Source: JAVBMJ01 sp031552535
GTDB taxonomy: Bacteria; Bacteroidota; Bacteroidia; Bacteroidales; Rikenellaceae
DNA: 22,611 nucleotides
Direction of reading: 5' to 3'
Assembly: GCA_031552535.1 (NCBI GenBank)
Contig: JAVBMJ010000071.1
Coordinates: 1-22,611, forward strand
Shown here: one piece after another, positions 22,481 through 22,611 of the stretch
Position numbering within the stretch: the stretch's first letter is position 1
Layout of the letters: the number at the start of each line of letters is the position of its first letter
The notes under the pieces: generated by a model
Database searches by the model: none
What the model saw: the letters and a program-made list of their open reading frames with translations, nothing else
What the model was told of the DNA's origin: nothing
Made by a program: the position numbers and the translations under genes

Positions 22481-22611
22481 GAATTAAGAGTTAAACACGA
22501 GTTTTTTCAAAAATACAGCAGCGAGTTTACTGAAAATATGCACAATCAATCCATTCGTCGATCTGACCTTTGATGCTCTTTGAATATCTGTTTTTTCTAA
22601 CAACCATGCGA
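22481..22611. other. unassigned tail of the window
   Basis: AT-rich sequence with no supported ORF. An ATG at 22608 could start a gene that continues beyond the window, but too little is visible to call it. No full TAnnTTTG box is seen. Confidence 0.4.

Noticed and set aside
22608..22611. start of a further gene at the right edge
   Set aside because: Only the ATG and one more base are visible, so neither frame nor product can be judged.

Overview
The window comes from a Bacteroidota chromosome, most likely Bacteroidales. The evidence is the gene content: an outer-membrane beta-barrel (OMP_b-brl) receptor, an orphan TolC, DUF3089 and DUF2264 proteins, a small tail-anchored protein beside mutL, and the YihY / DUF2520 / KdsC trio. 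Promoter-like TAnnTTTG -7 boxes and the near absence of Shine-Dalgarno sequences agree with this. A Rikenellaceae (Alistipes-like) host is a guess from moderate GC and protein style. I see no rRNA, tRNA, CRISPR array, phage or conjugative module.

Layout. 1-863: a gene-poor stretch that opens with the 5' end of a probable transposase on the minus strand and then holds several short MITE-like elements. 864-3210: a DUF3089 lipoprotein and a TolC-family efflux protein. 3211-3598: a nest of mobile-element remnants and a 28-bp direct repeat. 3599-4846 (minus): a secreted DUF2264 protein. 4934-5107: another MITE. 5182-5952: a PhnP-like metallo-hydrolase. 5972-7160: a caspase-family pseudogene, 5'-truncated and frameshifted. 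7254-9686 (minus): an outer-membrane beta-barrel receptor. 9843-11603: grpE-dnaJ. 11604-11855: a hairpin and core-less MITE remnants. 11856-14075: a small tail-anchored protein and mutL. 14180-19610: a same-strand run of rhomboid protease, EEP-family protein, CpsB/YwqE-type PHP phosphatase, short ComEC and a THUMP-like methyltransferase. 19673-22332: a possible 24-codon leader ORF, then YihY, DUF2520 and KdsC-type HAD phosphatase overlapping end to end. 22332-22611: a further MITE copy abutting the last stop codon, then an unassigned tail.

Most genes are ordinary housekeeping or envelope genes. The chaperones GrpE and DnaJ are co-transcribed partners for DnaK, encoded elsewhere. MutL serves mismatch repair. 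KdsC-type phosphatase, the PHP phosphatase and the envelope proteins fit surface-glycan and envelope biology. The most informative unexplained structure is in the intergenic DNA. At least three related families of about 150-163 bp elements share ends of the form GA(A/G)(G/T)CTGT and insert at TNA trinucleotides. They nest in one another, abut gene ends, and occur in core-less 'double-end' forms. One carries a second, unrelated 44-bp palindrome resembling two fused IS3/IS150-type ends with its own 3-bp target duplication. I did not find a convincing new multi-gene system.
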